Source: Clostridium fallax
Lineage (GTDB): Bacteria > Bacillota > Clostridia > Clostridiales > Clostridiaceae
Reading direction: 5' to 3'
Assembly (NCBI RefSeq): GCF_900129365.1
Contig: NZ_FQVM01000008.1
Coordinates: forward strand, 1 to 64,000
DNA: 64,000 nucleotides
Shown: piece after piece, positions 25,570 to 36,000 of the stretch
Position numbering within the stretch: the stretch's first letter is position 1
How the letters are laid out: each line of letters begins with the position of its first letter
Program-made: the position numbers and the translations under genes
The notes under the pieces: model-generated
What the model was told of the DNA's origin: nothing
The model's database searches: none
The model's input: only the letters and a program-made list of their open reading frames with translations

Positions 25570-26949
25570 TCAACAGAAATTTGATTTTTTTATTAACTTA
25601 GCTACATTCTCAACATGTGCCGTCTCCGGAAACATATCCACAGGCTGTACTTCTATTGTTTTATATCCTAACTTATCTAAGATAGCTAAGTCTCTTGCTA
25701 AGGTACTTGGATCGCAAGATACATATACTATTCTCTTTGGATTTATTGAAGCTATTGCTTCTAATAGCTTTATATCACATCCCTTTCTTGGAGGATCTAC
25801 AACCACTACATCTCCTTTTATTCCTTTAGAGATTAGGTCTGGTATTACAACTTCTGATTCCCCTACAAAGAATTCTGCATTGTCTATATTATTAGCTTTA
25901 GCATTCTCTTTTGCATTTTCTATAGCTTGTGGTACTATTTCTACCCCATATACTTTCTTCGCTTTTTTAGAAAGGAATAATGTTATTGTGCCTGTTCCAC
26001 AGTATGCATCAAACACCACTTCTTCTCCACTAAGCTTTGCAAAATCTAATGCTTTAGAATATAAAACTTCTGTTTGAATAGGATTTACTTGGAAAAATGA
26101 TAAAGGTGATATATTAAATTTAAATTCTCCTATATAATCACTTATTGTATCTTCTCCCCAAAGGGTTATTGATTCTTTTCCTAAAATAACATTAGTTTTT
26201 TCACTATTTATGTTTTGAATTATACTCTTTATTCCTTTTATGTTTTCTTTAATAGTTTCTACAAAATCTTCTTTATAAGGAAGTTCTTTTCCGTTAGTTA
26301 CTAAAACCACCATCACTTCTTCAGTTTTGTAACCTCTTCTTACCATTATATGTCTTAATATGCCGCTTTCATCATACTTTCCTTCTACATTATAAGGTTT
26401 AATATTATGCTTTAATATCCATTGTCTTGTAAGATATACAACCTTATCTGCAACTTCATCTTGTATATAACAGGTTTCCATATCTATTATGTCATGACTT
26501 CTTGGTGCAAAAAATCCTATATGTAGTTCTCCATTCACTATTCCTATTGGAAGCTGAACTTTATTTCTGTATCTATATGGATTTTCCATTCCTATAGTAG
26601 GCTTAACTAAATCAGAATTTAACTTTCCTATTTTTTCTATGCAATCCTTAACTCTATCTCTTTTAAAGTCTAGTTGAGCTTTATAGCTCATATGCTGCAG
26701 TTTACAACCTCCACACTTTTTATATATTTTACAAGCAGGTTCTCTTCTTTCTTCTGAAGGTTCTAATATTTCTATGATTTTTCCGTATCCATAGCTTTTT
26801 TTCACCTTTATAATCTTTACTTTTATCTTTTCTCCTTTTAAAGCTCCATCAATAAATATTGGGAAGTTATTGTCTAACTTTGCTACACCTTCCCCTTCAT
26901 ATCCTTCACTTAATATATCAACTATAATCTCTTGATTCTTTTCAATCAC
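25570..26949 (-). CDS. 23S rRNA (uracil-5-)-methyltransferase RumA/RlmD family
   Basis: About 459 residues: an N-terminal TRAM domain, an iron-sulfur motif CKIYKKCGGCKLQHMSY, then a SAM-binding fold with DAYCGTGTITLFLSKKAKKVYGVE and the DPPRKGCD and VSCDPSTLARDL (catalytic Cys) motifs. Such enzymes make 5-methyluridine in 23S rRNA, at U1939 or U747. I favour GTG 26949 as start because AAGGGTG lies at ideal spacing; an in-frame GTG at 26958 lies inside that site. Confidence 0.9.
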   Translation of the reverse strand: MIEKNQEIIVDILSEGYEGEGVAKLDNNFPIFIDGALKGEKIKVKIIKVKKSYGYGKIIEILEPSEERREPACKIYKKCGGCKLQHMSYKAQLDFKRDRVKDCIEKIGKLNSDLVKPTIGMENPYRYRNKVQLPIGIVNGELHIGFFAPRSHDIIDMETCYIQDEVADKVVYLTRQWILKHNIKPYNVEGKYDESGILRHIMVRRGYKTEEVMVVLVTNGKELPYKEDFVETIKENIKGIKSIIQNINSEKTNVILGKESITLWGEDTISDYIGEFKFNISPLSFFQVNPIQTEVLYSKALDFAKLSGEEVVFDAYCGTGTITLFLSKKAKKVYGVEIVPQAIENAKENAKANNIDNAEFFVGESEVVIPDLISKGIKGDVVVVDPPRKGCDIKLLEAIASINPKRIVYVSCDPSTLARDLAILDKLGYKTIEVQPVDMFPETAHVENVAKLIKKSNFC

Positions 26950-27071
26950 TATAATCACCCTTATATCGAATTTACTTATAAACCATTTAATCTTAAACTT
27001 TTAATGGCTTTACGCTGTATAAATTTTCTCTTAATATTAGATAAAAGTCAATATTATTATAAATAGTAAAA

Positions 27072-27122
27072 AACTAATCTTATAAAGTATTATAGTTTTT
27101 CTATATCTACTTATAAGATTAG
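27072..27122 (-). terminator. Terminator of the DUF1540 gene
   Basis: CTAATCTTATAAG pairs with its complement around a 25-base loop and is followed by TTTTTTA on the minus strand. Confidence 0.75.
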
Positions 27123-27167
27123 CTTAAAAATTTTTTTAAATTTTCCTTAATATAAATCTAAATTAAA

Positions 27168-27527
27168 TTATTTAGCTATAAAAGTTTCACATTTAGTTCC
27201 ATACTCTGATTCTGCATTATTCCCTCTAATATGAACATTAGATGCATTACAGATTTTATCTTTATTAAACATACAATTTATGGCTTCACAACCTATTTTA
27301 GGGCTCATTTTTATGTCATTACTTGAAAATGCCTGAACTAATTCACCTAAGTAATTAGTATTTGTAACACTTTCTAATGCATTTTTAAAATTTCTTTCTC
27401 CAAAGGTATTACATTGAGTTCCTTTTGTTGAATGAGCATTTTCACCACCAATTTGAATGGCTCCTGCTGTACAAAGTCCACCTATGTTATTAACGCAATT
27501 TTCAGCACTACAACTTAACTTTGCCAT
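27168..27527 (-). CDS. Tandem DUF1540 domain protein
   Basis: The 119-residue protein contains two DUF1540 modules, each with four conserved cysteines: CSAENCVNNIGGLC...CNTF at residues 6-41 and CEAINCMFNKDKIC...CETF at residues 79-116, joined by about 35 residues. DUF1540 is a small Cys-rich, presumably metal-binding domain common in clostridia. Function is unknown. The gene is downstream of the chemoreceptor terminator and is transcribed separately. Confidence 0.8.
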   Translation of the reverse strand: MAKLSCSAENCVNNIGGLCTAGAIQIGGENAHSTKGTQCNTFGERNFKNALESVTNTNYLGELVQAFSSNDIKMSPKIGCEAINCMFNKDKICNASNVHIRGNNAESEYGTKCETFIAK

Positions 27528-27601
27528 ATTACCACTCCTTTATTATTTTAGCTTTGTAATTAGTATTATCTTTAAATAATCTTTTATTCTAAAATAAAAA
27601 A

Positions 27602-27655
27602 AGCACCTATTAATAGGTGCTAGTGATAGAATCAGTTGCCATTATATTCCTATCA
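27602..27655 (-). terminator. Terminator of the chemoreceptor gene, with a preceding stem
   Basis: AGCACCTATTAATAGGTGCT (27602-27621) is a perfect palindrome followed on the minus strand by a T7 run. Just upstream TGATAG and CTATCA (27650-27655 and 27624-27629) form another stem; both lie in the 3' untranslated region of the chemoreceptor gene. Confidence 0.75.
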
Positions 27656-27735
27656 TTATTCTTGATCAAAATTTGACGTGGTATACATTATTATATCTAA
27701 AATTTATATATATTTTTGTGAACTTTTTGTTAACT

Positions 27736-29745
27736 TTATTTAAACAAATCAGTTTTTTCTTTTAATTCTTCTAATCCTTCTTTATTATTTCTATTCATAG
27801 TATTAAGTTCATTAACTTTATTGTAAATATCTGATAAGTTTTCAACAGAATCAGTAGTTTGAGCACTAATATTATTTGATAAGTCAGCAATAGAATTCAT
27901 TGTTTCAGTTACTTCATTCATGCTATTTAATATATTAGAAGTTAAATAATCAAATTCTTTAATAGTATATTTTATTGATTCTGTCTCTTCTTTATAATCT
28001 TTGCTTATATCTATCATATTTTTATAGTCTTTTATAACAGTCTCTTCCATAGTTTCAATTAATTCTTTGGCACATAGATTTAGTTTTCCTACACCTTCTA
28101 TAACCGTAGAAACCATATTCTTTATAGTAGTTACAGATTCTGATGATCTTTCTGAAAGCATTCTTATCTCCTCTGCAACAACACTAAATCCTTTTCCATG
28201 CTCTCCAGCTCTAGCTGCTTCTATAGATGCATTTAAAGCCAAAAGATTTGTATTATTTGCTATATCTAAAATTGTATTAGCAATAATATTTATTTCCTTT
28301 ACCTTTTCAGCTTCTTCTATAGCTCTATTTAATGCTATTTTATTTTTAGTATATTTATCTGATATATAATTTCCTGCTTTAATAGTACTTTCTGTAGTTT
28401 CATTTGCCTTTAAGGAAATCTCTTCTATAGACTTTAATCCTTTGTCCACCTTTTCCTTAGCACCTTCTATATCTTCTTTTACTAATGCAGTACTAGCATT
28501 AATTTCTTCAAAGGATGCTGTATTCTGTTCCATTAAAGAATTCATCTCTTCAAAATTTTCCATTAATATATTTATTTTTTCTACTATATTTTCTAAAAAC
28601 AAAAGACTTTCATTACTGTTTTCTATATTTAAATCGCATTTTTCCTTAACAGAATCTATTATTTCCTTAACTCTATTAGAAGCTTCATTTAAGCTATTTA
28701 TTGTATCTCCTATTTCATCTTTTCTTTTAGTTATGATTTTATTAGATAAATCATAATTACTTAATCTTTTAGAATATTTTTTTATGTCGTTTATAGGTTT
28801 AACAATAGTTTTTGCAACAAATAAAGTTATTATTATAGATAATATGATTGCTATTATTGTAATTATAATTAATTCATTTTTTATTTGATATGCTCCTGAT
28901 AATGCAACTCTTTCGTTATATTGAGCCACTATAACCCAATCTGCATTCTTTGTTTTTGTATAACATATATATTCCTTATTATCTTTATCTTTATATTCTT
29001 CCACTCCACTTTCACTATCTAACATTTTTTTATAAATTGATATTAGTTTCTTTTCATAAACATTTTTTCCATCTTCATTAAAAAAGTTAGTTCTATTTTT
29101 CACAATATTTTCATCTTTATCTGATATTGCATATCCTAACTTATCAAAGGCATATAGACTTATAGAATCCCTTAAATTAGAGCTTTGTATTATATTATTT
29201 ATGTTATTTATACTAATATTAGATACTAGAACACTGTTAACGGTTCCATTTTCTTTAATTGGAACTGCTACAGAAAATACCAATTCTCCTCTTGTTGTAT
29301 TCAATACTATATTAGATGCTTGTGGTATTCCTTGAAAAGCTTTTTCTAAATAACCTATATTATTTTTTTGATCTTTCTTTTCTATTTGGTATGTACTTCC
29401 TCCTTGAAAATGTATAAGCCAGTTTTTATCAATTATTAATAAGTCCTTGAAATCTGTATTTTTATTTTCCTCTGTTAATTTATCTAATAGCTCATCTATA
29501 GATAAATTTTGATTTTCATACTCGCTAACCATAAAATTTTGCAAACTTATGTATTGATTTAATCTTGCATCTACAATTCTTGCAGTTTGTGATGTAATAT
29601 CTTCTATGGATTTTACTGTAGTATTTTTCAATGTCCTTTTTGATGTTTGATATGCCACTAATACCATAGACACAGTAATTAAAATTACTAATGATATTAC
29701 TTTAACCATAATACTTGTAGATAACTTTTTGTTGAACTTACTCAT
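27736..29745 (-). CDS. Methyl-accepting chemotaxis protein
   Basis: 669 residues: a first membrane helix at about residues 14-33, an extracytoplasmic sensor of the dCache type, a second helix at about 288-310, a HAMP domain (KTIVKPINDIKKYSKRL), and a long cytoplasmic coiled coil with the signalling tip SIEAARAGEHGKGFSVVAEEIR. Such receptors pass ligand binding to CheA and CheW. No che genes are in the window. The ligand cannot be told. Confidence 0.92.
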   Translation of the reverse strand: MSKFNKKLSTSIMVKVISLVILITVSMVLVAYQTSKRTLKNTTVKSIEDITSQTARIVDARLNQYISLQNFMVSEYENQNLSIDELLDKLTEENKNTDFKDLLIIDKNWLIHFQGGSTYQIEKKDQKNNIGYLEKAFQGIPQASNIVLNTTRGELVFSVAVPIKENGTVNSVLVSNISINNINNIIQSSNLRDSISLYAFDKLGYAISDKDENIVKNRTNFFNEDGKNVYEKKLISIYKKMLDSESGVEEYKDKDNKEYICYTKTKNADWVIVAQYNERVALSGAYQIKNELIIITIIAIILSIIITLFVAKTIVKPINDIKKYSKRLSNYDLSNKIITKRKDEIGDTINSLNEASNRVKEIIDSVKEKCDLNIENSNESLLFLENIVEKINILMENFEEMNSLMEQNTASFEEINASTALVKEDIEGAKEKVDKGLKSIEEISLKANETTESTIKAGNYISDKYTKNKIALNRAIEEAEKVKEINIIANTILDIANNTNLLALNASIEAARAGEHGKGFSVVAEEIRMLSERSSESVTTIKNMVSTVIEGVGKLNLCAKELIETMEETVIKDYKNMIDISKDYKEETESIKYTIKEFDYLTSNILNSMNEVTETMNSIADLSNNISAQTTDSVENLSDIYNKVNELNTMNRNNKEGLEELKEKTDLFK

Positions 29746-29818
29746 GTTCTCACCTCTACATTTTAAATTTTATATTATTTATATTCGTTATTAAAAGCTA
29801 AATATTTACAAAATAAAA

Positions 29819-29845
29819 AAATAAGTGGCTTAAGCCACTTATTTT
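29819..29845 (-). terminator. Terminator of pyk
   Basis: AAATAAGTGGCTTAAGCCACTTATTT is a palindrome with flanking A and T runs, just after the pyk stop. Confidence 0.8.
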
Positions 29846-29872
29846 AAATGTTAAAATATTTCCTAAAAAATA

Positions 29873-31291
29873 TTATTTAACTGTGCTTACTTTTAATAAG
29901 TTAGTTGTTCCAACTTCTGCAACTGGTACTCCTGCAGCTATAACTACAGTGTCTCCTGCTTTAACTAAGTTGTTAGCTTTAGCTATTTCAACTGATTTTT
30001 CCATCATTTCATCAGTACTGTTCATTTTCTCAGCAACTATTGGTAATACACCCCATGATAAAGCTAATTTCTTAGCAACTTTTTCATCTGGAGTTATAGC
30101 AACTATTGGTGCATCTGGTCTGCATTGTGATATTCTTCTAGCAGTAGCTCCACTTTGAGTTGATGAGATTATTGCAGTAGCTTTTAATTCATTTGCAGCA
30201 TTGCAAGCAGCTCTGCTTATAACACCTTCTACAGCTGGTATATGGTTTTTAGCATTTGATACTGAAACTTCGTAAGTTAATTGCTTTTCAGTTTCTCTAG
30301 CTATTCTGTCCATTGTTTGAACAGCTTCTACTGGCCAGCTTCCATTAGCACTTTCACCACTTAACATTATTGCATCAGTACCATCTAGTATAGCGTTAGC
30401 TACGTCTGAAACTTCTGCTCTTGTTGGTCTTGGGTTTCTTATCATTGAGTCTAACATTTGAGTAGCAGTTATAACTGGCTTACCTATAGCATTACATTTT
30501 TCTATTATCATTTTTTGTACAGCTGGAACTTGCTCTATTGGAATTTCAACACCAAGGTCTCCTCTAGCAACCATTATTCCGTCTGAAGCCTCGATTATTG
30601 AATCTATGTTATCAACACCTTCTTGATTCTCTATTTTTGAGAATATTTGAATGTGTTCTCCACCATTTTCAACTAATACTTTTCTTATAGCTTTAACGTC
30701 TTCTGCTTTTCTTATGAATGAAGCAGCAACTAAGTTAACTCCGATTTCGCAACCGAACTTAAGGTCAGCCATATCTTTTTCAGTCATTGCTGGTAATTTT
30801 ATTGAAACTCCAGGAACGTTAACTCCTTTGTGAGTTCCTACTAATCCAGTGTTTTTAACTACACAGTGAACTTTGTTTCCTTCGATTGATTCAACTTCTA
30901 ATCCAACTAATCCATCATCTATAAGGATTATGTTTCCTGGCTTAACATCATTTGCTAGTCCATCATAAGTTACTGAACACTTAGTAGTATCTCCTATAAC
31001 TTCTTCTTTACAGTAAACAGTGAATTTATCTCCTGCAGTTAATTCAACTTTGCTTGGTTCGAATTTACCAGTTCTTATTTCTGGTCCTTTTGTATCTAAC
31101 ATAACAGCTATTTCTTTGTTATATTTCTTAGCTAATTCTTTAACTAATCTAATTCTTCCGCCATGCTCTTCGTGGTCACCATGTGAAAAGTTATGTCTTG
31201 AAGCGTTAAGACCTGCTTCTATAATTTTTGATAAAATTTCTGGCTTTTCACTTGCTGGGCCTATTGTACATACCATCTTAGTTCTTCTCAT
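29873..31291 (-). CDS. pyk: Pyruvate kinase
   Basis: About 472 residues: MRRTKMVCTIGPASEKPEIL, then NFSHGDHEEH, the substrate and metal motif LDTKGPEIRTGKFE, FSKIENQEGVDNIDSII with the catalytic Lys, MVARGDLGVEIP, and the C-terminal allosteric domain. It transfers phosphate from phosphoenolpyruvate to ADP, the last ATP-forming step of glycolysis. There is no extra C-terminal PEP-utiliser domain. ATG 31291 is preferred, with AGAAGGAG upstream. It follows pfkA. Confidence 0.96.
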   Translation of the reverse strand: MRRTKMVCTIGPASEKPEILSKIIEAGLNASRHNFSHGDHEEHGGRIRLVKELAKKYNKEIAVMLDTKGPEIRTGKFEPSKVELTAGDKFTVYCKEEVIGDTTKCSVTYDGLANDVKPGNIILIDDGLVGLEVESIEGNKVHCVVKNTGLVGTHKGVNVPGVSIKLPAMTEKDMADLKFGCEIGVNLVAASFIRKAEDVKAIRKVLVENGGEHIQIFSKIENQEGVDNIDSIIEASDGIMVARGDLGVEIPIEQVPAVQKMIIEKCNAIGKPVITATQMLDSMIRNPRPTRAEVSDVANAILDGTDAIMLSGESANGSWPVEAVQTMDRIARETEKQLTYEVSVSNAKNHIPAVEGVISRAACNAANELKATAIISSTQSGATARRISQCRPDAPIVAITPDEKVAKKLALSWGVLPIVAEKMNSTDEMMEKSVEIAKANNLVKAGDTVVIAAGVPVAEVGTTNLLKVSTVK

Positions 31292-31430
31292 TGAATAACA
31301 CTCCTTCTGTTGTTTAATTAAAACCAAAATACATTTATTTATATTATCATGATAAAATCACGACATTAACACTATTAATATATTACTATTTTGTTTATTT
31401 TAAAATTTTAAGTAATATAAAGTCACTGTA

Positions 31431-32390
31431 TTAATATGATAGGATTGTTGCTACATCATATAAATCTTTATCAAATTTTCTCTCTACTGCTAAAGCTTCA
31501 TCTATATCCATATCAATTATTTTATTATCTTTTATTCCTACAACTCTGCAAGTTTTTCCTTCCATAAGAAGTTCAACTGCTCTTGCTCCTAATCTTGAAG
31601 CTAATACAGCATCTGAAACTGTTGGGCTTCCTCCTCTTTGGATATGTCCAAGAATTGTAGCTCTTGCATCTAATCCAGTTACATCTTCAACGTATTTTGC
31701 TAATTCTTCAGCTCCACCTACGCCTTCTGCTAATACAACTAAATTATGTTGTTTTCCTTTGCTCTTTCCTTCTAAAATTGTTTTACAAAGTTCATCTTTA
31801 TCAAAGCCAACTTCTGGTACTATTATAGCTTCTGCTCCACCAGCTAAGCCAGAGTAAAGAGCTATATCTCCACAGTTTCTTCCCATTACTTCTATTATTG
31901 AAACTCTATCGTGTGAAGTTGATGTATCTCTTAACTTATGGATTGCATCCATAACAGTATTTATTGCTGTGTCAAATCCTATTGTAAAATCTGTGTAAGC
32001 CAAATCGTTGTCTATTGTTCCTGGAAGACCTATTGTTTTAACACCAAGTTTTGATAATAACTTAGCTCCTGTAAAAGATCCATCTCCTCCAATAACTACT
32101 AATGCATCTATATCTTTTTCTTTTAAAATATTTGCTGCATGTTTTCTTACTTCTTCATTTTTAAATTCTGGACATCTAGCAGTTCTTAATACAGTACCAC
32201 CTCTTTGAATTATGTCTGAAACACTTTTTCTGTCCATTTTAAATATTTCACTATTTAATAATCCCTTGTATCCTTGCTCTATTCCATAAACTTCTAATCC
32301 ATGATATAAAGCCATTCTTACTACTGCTCTAACAGCAGCATTCATTCCTGGTGCATCTCCACCACTTGTTAATATAGCTATTTTATTCAT
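31431..32390 (-). CDS. pfkA: 6-phosphofructokinase PfkA
   Basis: 319 residues of ATP-dependent PfkA: MNKIAILTSGGDAPGMNAAVRAVVR, GGDGSFTGAKLL and the catalytic TIDNDL with IGFDTAINT. It phosphorylates fructose 6-phosphate, the committed step of glycolysis. ATG 32390 has AAGGAGG at good spacing; an upstream GTG at 32408 lies inside that site. A GC-rich hairpin sits about 25 bases upstream (32415-32431). pyk is next on the same strand, and dnaE is upstream, a common arrangement in clostridia. Confidence 0.96.
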   Translation of the reverse strand: MNKIAILTSGGDAPGMNAAVRAVVRMALYHGLEVYGIEQGYKGLLNSEIFKMDRKSVSDIIQRGGTVLRTARCPEFKNEEVRKHAANILKEKDIDALVVIGGDGSFTGAKLLSKLGVKTIGLPGTIDNDLAYTDFTIGFDTAINTVMDAIHKLRDTSTSHDRVSIIEVMGRNCGDIALYSGLAGGAEAIIVPEVGFDKDELCKTILEGKSKGKQHNLVVLAEGVGGAEELAKYVEDVTGLDARATILGHIQRGGSPTVSDAVLASRLGARAVELLMEGKTCRVVGIKDNKIIDMDIDEALAVERKFDKDLYDVATILSY

Positions 32391-32414
32391 AAAAAATTCC
32401 TCCTTCACACCACC

Positions 32415-32431
32415 GGGACATAGCTAGTCCC
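32415..32431 (-). promoter_or_regulatory. GC-rich hairpin in the pfkA leader
   Basis: GGGAC-N7-GTCCC forms a 5-bp GC-rich stem just upstream of the pfkA ribosome binding site, unusual in this AT-rich context. It may protect the mRNA end or modulate ribosome access. Confidence 0.45.
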
Positions 32432-33053
32432 ATATATGCTAAATATTACCCACATTAACTAAACTAATTTAAATTTTACATAATAGATTAATTTTTTTCA
32501 ACTTTTTAATGACATATTTTTTATTTAAGTTACTATATTTTTTTACAACACACACAATTTTACTTAATGTTACATAGCTTTTCAACAATTTCTAAAAATT
32601 AAATATAATATTCTTATATTTTTGCAGTAATATTATATGCTATAACTCAACATTTATGTAGTGTAAGCTTAAAATTTAATGAATTTAAGTGCTATAGTTA
32701 TTTATCCGTTGTTTTTTTACATTTTATCTTATATTATTCCACATATTACGAATTCTATTCAATAAATTATAGTTTTTATACTAATTGTTAATCTATTTAT
32801 TATATTTTTGTAAAATTTAATAATAAATCTTATTATTATTGTTTATCATAATGCTTTTATATCATTTTAAAACTATCAATCTATTTATAATACCATATAT
32901 TAAAACTATTTTTTAGAATTTTATTTTATTTTTTTATTATTATTAAATATTTTTTATAATTTATAATTTCTTAAACATTTAAAAAGACAATCCTTAAAGA
33001 TTATTATAGTCTTTACTGGACTGTCCTTTTATATATAAATAATTAATTTTCAT
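32432..33053. other. Intergenic region between dnaE and pfkA
   Basis: More than 600 bases of AT-rich sequence. It contains the dnaE terminator (32981-33030) and probably the pfkA promoter. I see no gene and no clear -35/-10 pair. Confidence 0.4.
32981..33030 (-). terminator. Terminator of dnaE
   Basis: On the minus strand GGACAGTCC pairs with GGATTGTCT through G-U pairs, with an inner AAAGA/TCTTT stem and a following T-run (TTTTT). Confidence 0.7.
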
Positions 33054-36000
33054 TTAACTATTTGTATAATCTAAAACTTTAATATTTTCATCTCCTAATT
33101 TTTCCCTTAGAAATGAGATTACATCTGTTTCTAAGTTCACCCACATATCTTTATTAGCTCTAAATTGCTTTCTTTCCTTTTCTGCATAGATATATATTGG
33201 TGTATCACCTTTATAATTAGATAATAAAATCTTTAATGGCTTTACTACTTCTTTAGCTTTATTTAGATCTTTTACTCTAATATATACTTTAGAGGAATTT
33301 ATTTTCTCTAATGGCTGGATATCTTCACATAATATTTTAGGCATTTCATCTTCTCTAATACTTACTCTTCCTCTTATAGCTACAAGCTCATCTTCTAAAA
33401 CTAAAGAGTTAACTTTTTCTAAAACCTTAGGAAATACAATAACTTCAATTGACCCAGAAAGATCTTCTAATTTTACAAAAGCCATTATAGTATTATTTCT
33501 TGTAACCTTCCTATTAACTTCTGTAAGAATACCACCAATAACTACTCTTTCGCCATCACTTACATTATTTATAGCATTCATCATTAGGTTAACTTCACCT
33601 TCATCATTATGATTATCCTCTAAACTTTGATTGTGTGAACTTAATATTTTTTCTACTTCAATAGTAGTCTGGTACTTTAAGCTATCTTTATATTCATCTA
33701 ATGGATGACCACTTAAATAAAGTCCTGTCATTTCTTTTTCCATTGCTAAAATAAGTTTTTTATCAAATTCTTTGATGTTAGGATATTGTATCTCTGGCAT
33801 CAGCTCTTCTTTATCTTCTCCGCCAAATAAGCTTATTTGTCCTTCTATATTTCTTTTTCTTTGGCTTGCAACTCCATCTAAAAGTTTTTCATAAACTGCT
33901 AGAAGCTGAGATCTATGTACTTTAAAGTCATCAAAGGCACCTGCTTTTATTAAACTTTCCACAGCTCTTTTATTTATTGTTGATAAATCCATCTTATTAC
34001 AAAAATCCATTAAAGATTTAAATTTACCTTTACTGTCTCTTGATTTCACTAGATTTTCAACTACATTTATTCCAACATTTTTTATTGCTGCAAGGCCAAA
34101 AATTATAGTATCTCCCTTTACAGTGAACTTAGAATAACTCTCGTTTATGTCTGGTGGTAAAACCTTTATACCTAATTTTTCTGCAAAATTAATATAAAAG
34201 GCTACTTTTTCATTTATTCCCATTATGCTATTAAGCATGGCTGCTATATATTCCACTGGATAATATTTCATTAAGTAACCTGTTTGAAATCCTATTACTG
34301 CATATGCAGCAGCATGACTTTTATTAAATGCATAGGAAGCAAAGTCCATCATGGAATCAAATATTTTATTTCCAGCTTGCTCTGATATACCCTTTCTTAC
34401 ACAACCTGGAACTTGAACTTCTCCATCATTATCTACTATCCCATAAATAAAATTTTTACGTTCTTCTTCCATAACTTTATGCTTTTTCTTAGACATTGCT
34501 CTTCTAACTAAATCACTTCTACCTAAAGAATATCCACCTAAATCTCTAACAATCTGCATAACCTGTTCTTGATACACCATAACTCCATAGGTAACATTTA
34601 AAATAGGTTCTAGCTCCGGTGTTAGATATTCTATCTTGTCTGGATTTTTTTTATTTTCTATATATCTTGGTATTTCTGCCATTGGACCTGGTCTATATAA
34701 TGAAATTCCAGCTATTATATCTTCAAGAGAATCTGGCTTTAACTCTTTCATAAATGAAGTCATCCCAGCTGATTCTAATTGGAATACTCCTACTGTATTT
34801 CCTTCTCCAATCATATTGTAAACTTCTTTATCATCAAAATCTATTTTATCTAAGTCTATATCTATTCCTCTGTTTTCTTTTATCATCTTTACTGCATCAT
34901 TCATAACAGTTAAAGTTCTAAGACCTAAAAAGTCCATTTTTAAAAGTCCAAGTTCCTCTAAGGTTACCATATCAAATTGAGTTACTATATTTTCTTCATT
35001 TTTTTGAAGAGGAACATATTCTACCAATGGCTTAGAAGCTATAACTACACCAGCTGCATGGGTAGATGAGTGCCTTGGTAATCCTTCTAAATTTTTACTA
35101 ATATCTATAAGAGCTTTTACTCTTTCCTCTGTTTCATATGCAGTTTTAAGCTCCGGATTAATATCTAACGCCTTTTCTATTGTTATTCCAAGCATTGTAG
35201 GTATCATCTTTGCTATTCTATCTACTTCTGCATATGGATAGTTCATAGCTCTTCCTACATCTCTTATACAAGCTCTAGCAGCCATTGTTCCAAAGGTTAT
35301 TATTTGAGATACATTATCCACTCCATATTTTTCTACAACATAATCTATAACCTCAGGTCTTCTTTCATAGCAAAAATCTGAGTCTATATCTGGCATACTA
35401 ACCCTTTCAGGATTTAAAAAACGTTCAAAAAGTAGATTATATTTTATTGAATCTATCTTTGTTATACCTAATGTATATGCAACTACAGATCCTGCTCCAG
35501 AGCCTCTTCCTGGACCAGTAGGAATTCCATTATCCCTTGCATACTTTATAAAATCCCAAACTATTAAAAAATAATCTACATATCCCATTTGATTTATTAC
35601 TGATAATTCATAATTTAATCTATCTGAATAAATTTTAGCCTCTTCATTATTATTGCTAAACTTTAATAAACTTTCTAAATCAAAAGGCTTATCTCTAAAA
35701 TCTTTAAAAACTTCATATCTTTCTATTAAACCTTTAAAACAAGTTTCCCTTAAATATTCAAAAGGATCTGTTCCTTCTGGAAGAGGAAATTTAGGAAGTT
35801 TAGATTTATGAAATTCATAATCAAAATTACATTCTTCTGCAATTTTAACTGTATTTTCTAAAGCCTCTGGCGCATAAGAAAACATTTCCCACATTTCTTC
35901 TGGAGATTTTAAATAAAACTGATCTGATGGATATCTCATTCTATTTTCTTCATCAACAGTTTTTCCTGTTTGAATACATAGAAGAATATCATGTGCTTCT

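Noticed and set aside
27624..27700. Possible riboswitch between the chemoreceptor and DUF1540 genes
   Set aside because: Stems are present, but no known aptamer core could be recognised; they lie in the 3' untranslated region before the chemoreceptor terminator, and the DUF1540 gene is transcribed from beyond it.
30651..31298. Plus-strand open frames of 60-92 codons over pyk
   Set aside because: Antisense shadows of pyruvate kinase, with no ribosome binding site.
32391..33053. Region between dnaE and pfkA as a replication or mobile-element site
   Set aside because: Only AT-rich sequence and the dnaE terminator were found; no repeats, integrase or origin features.
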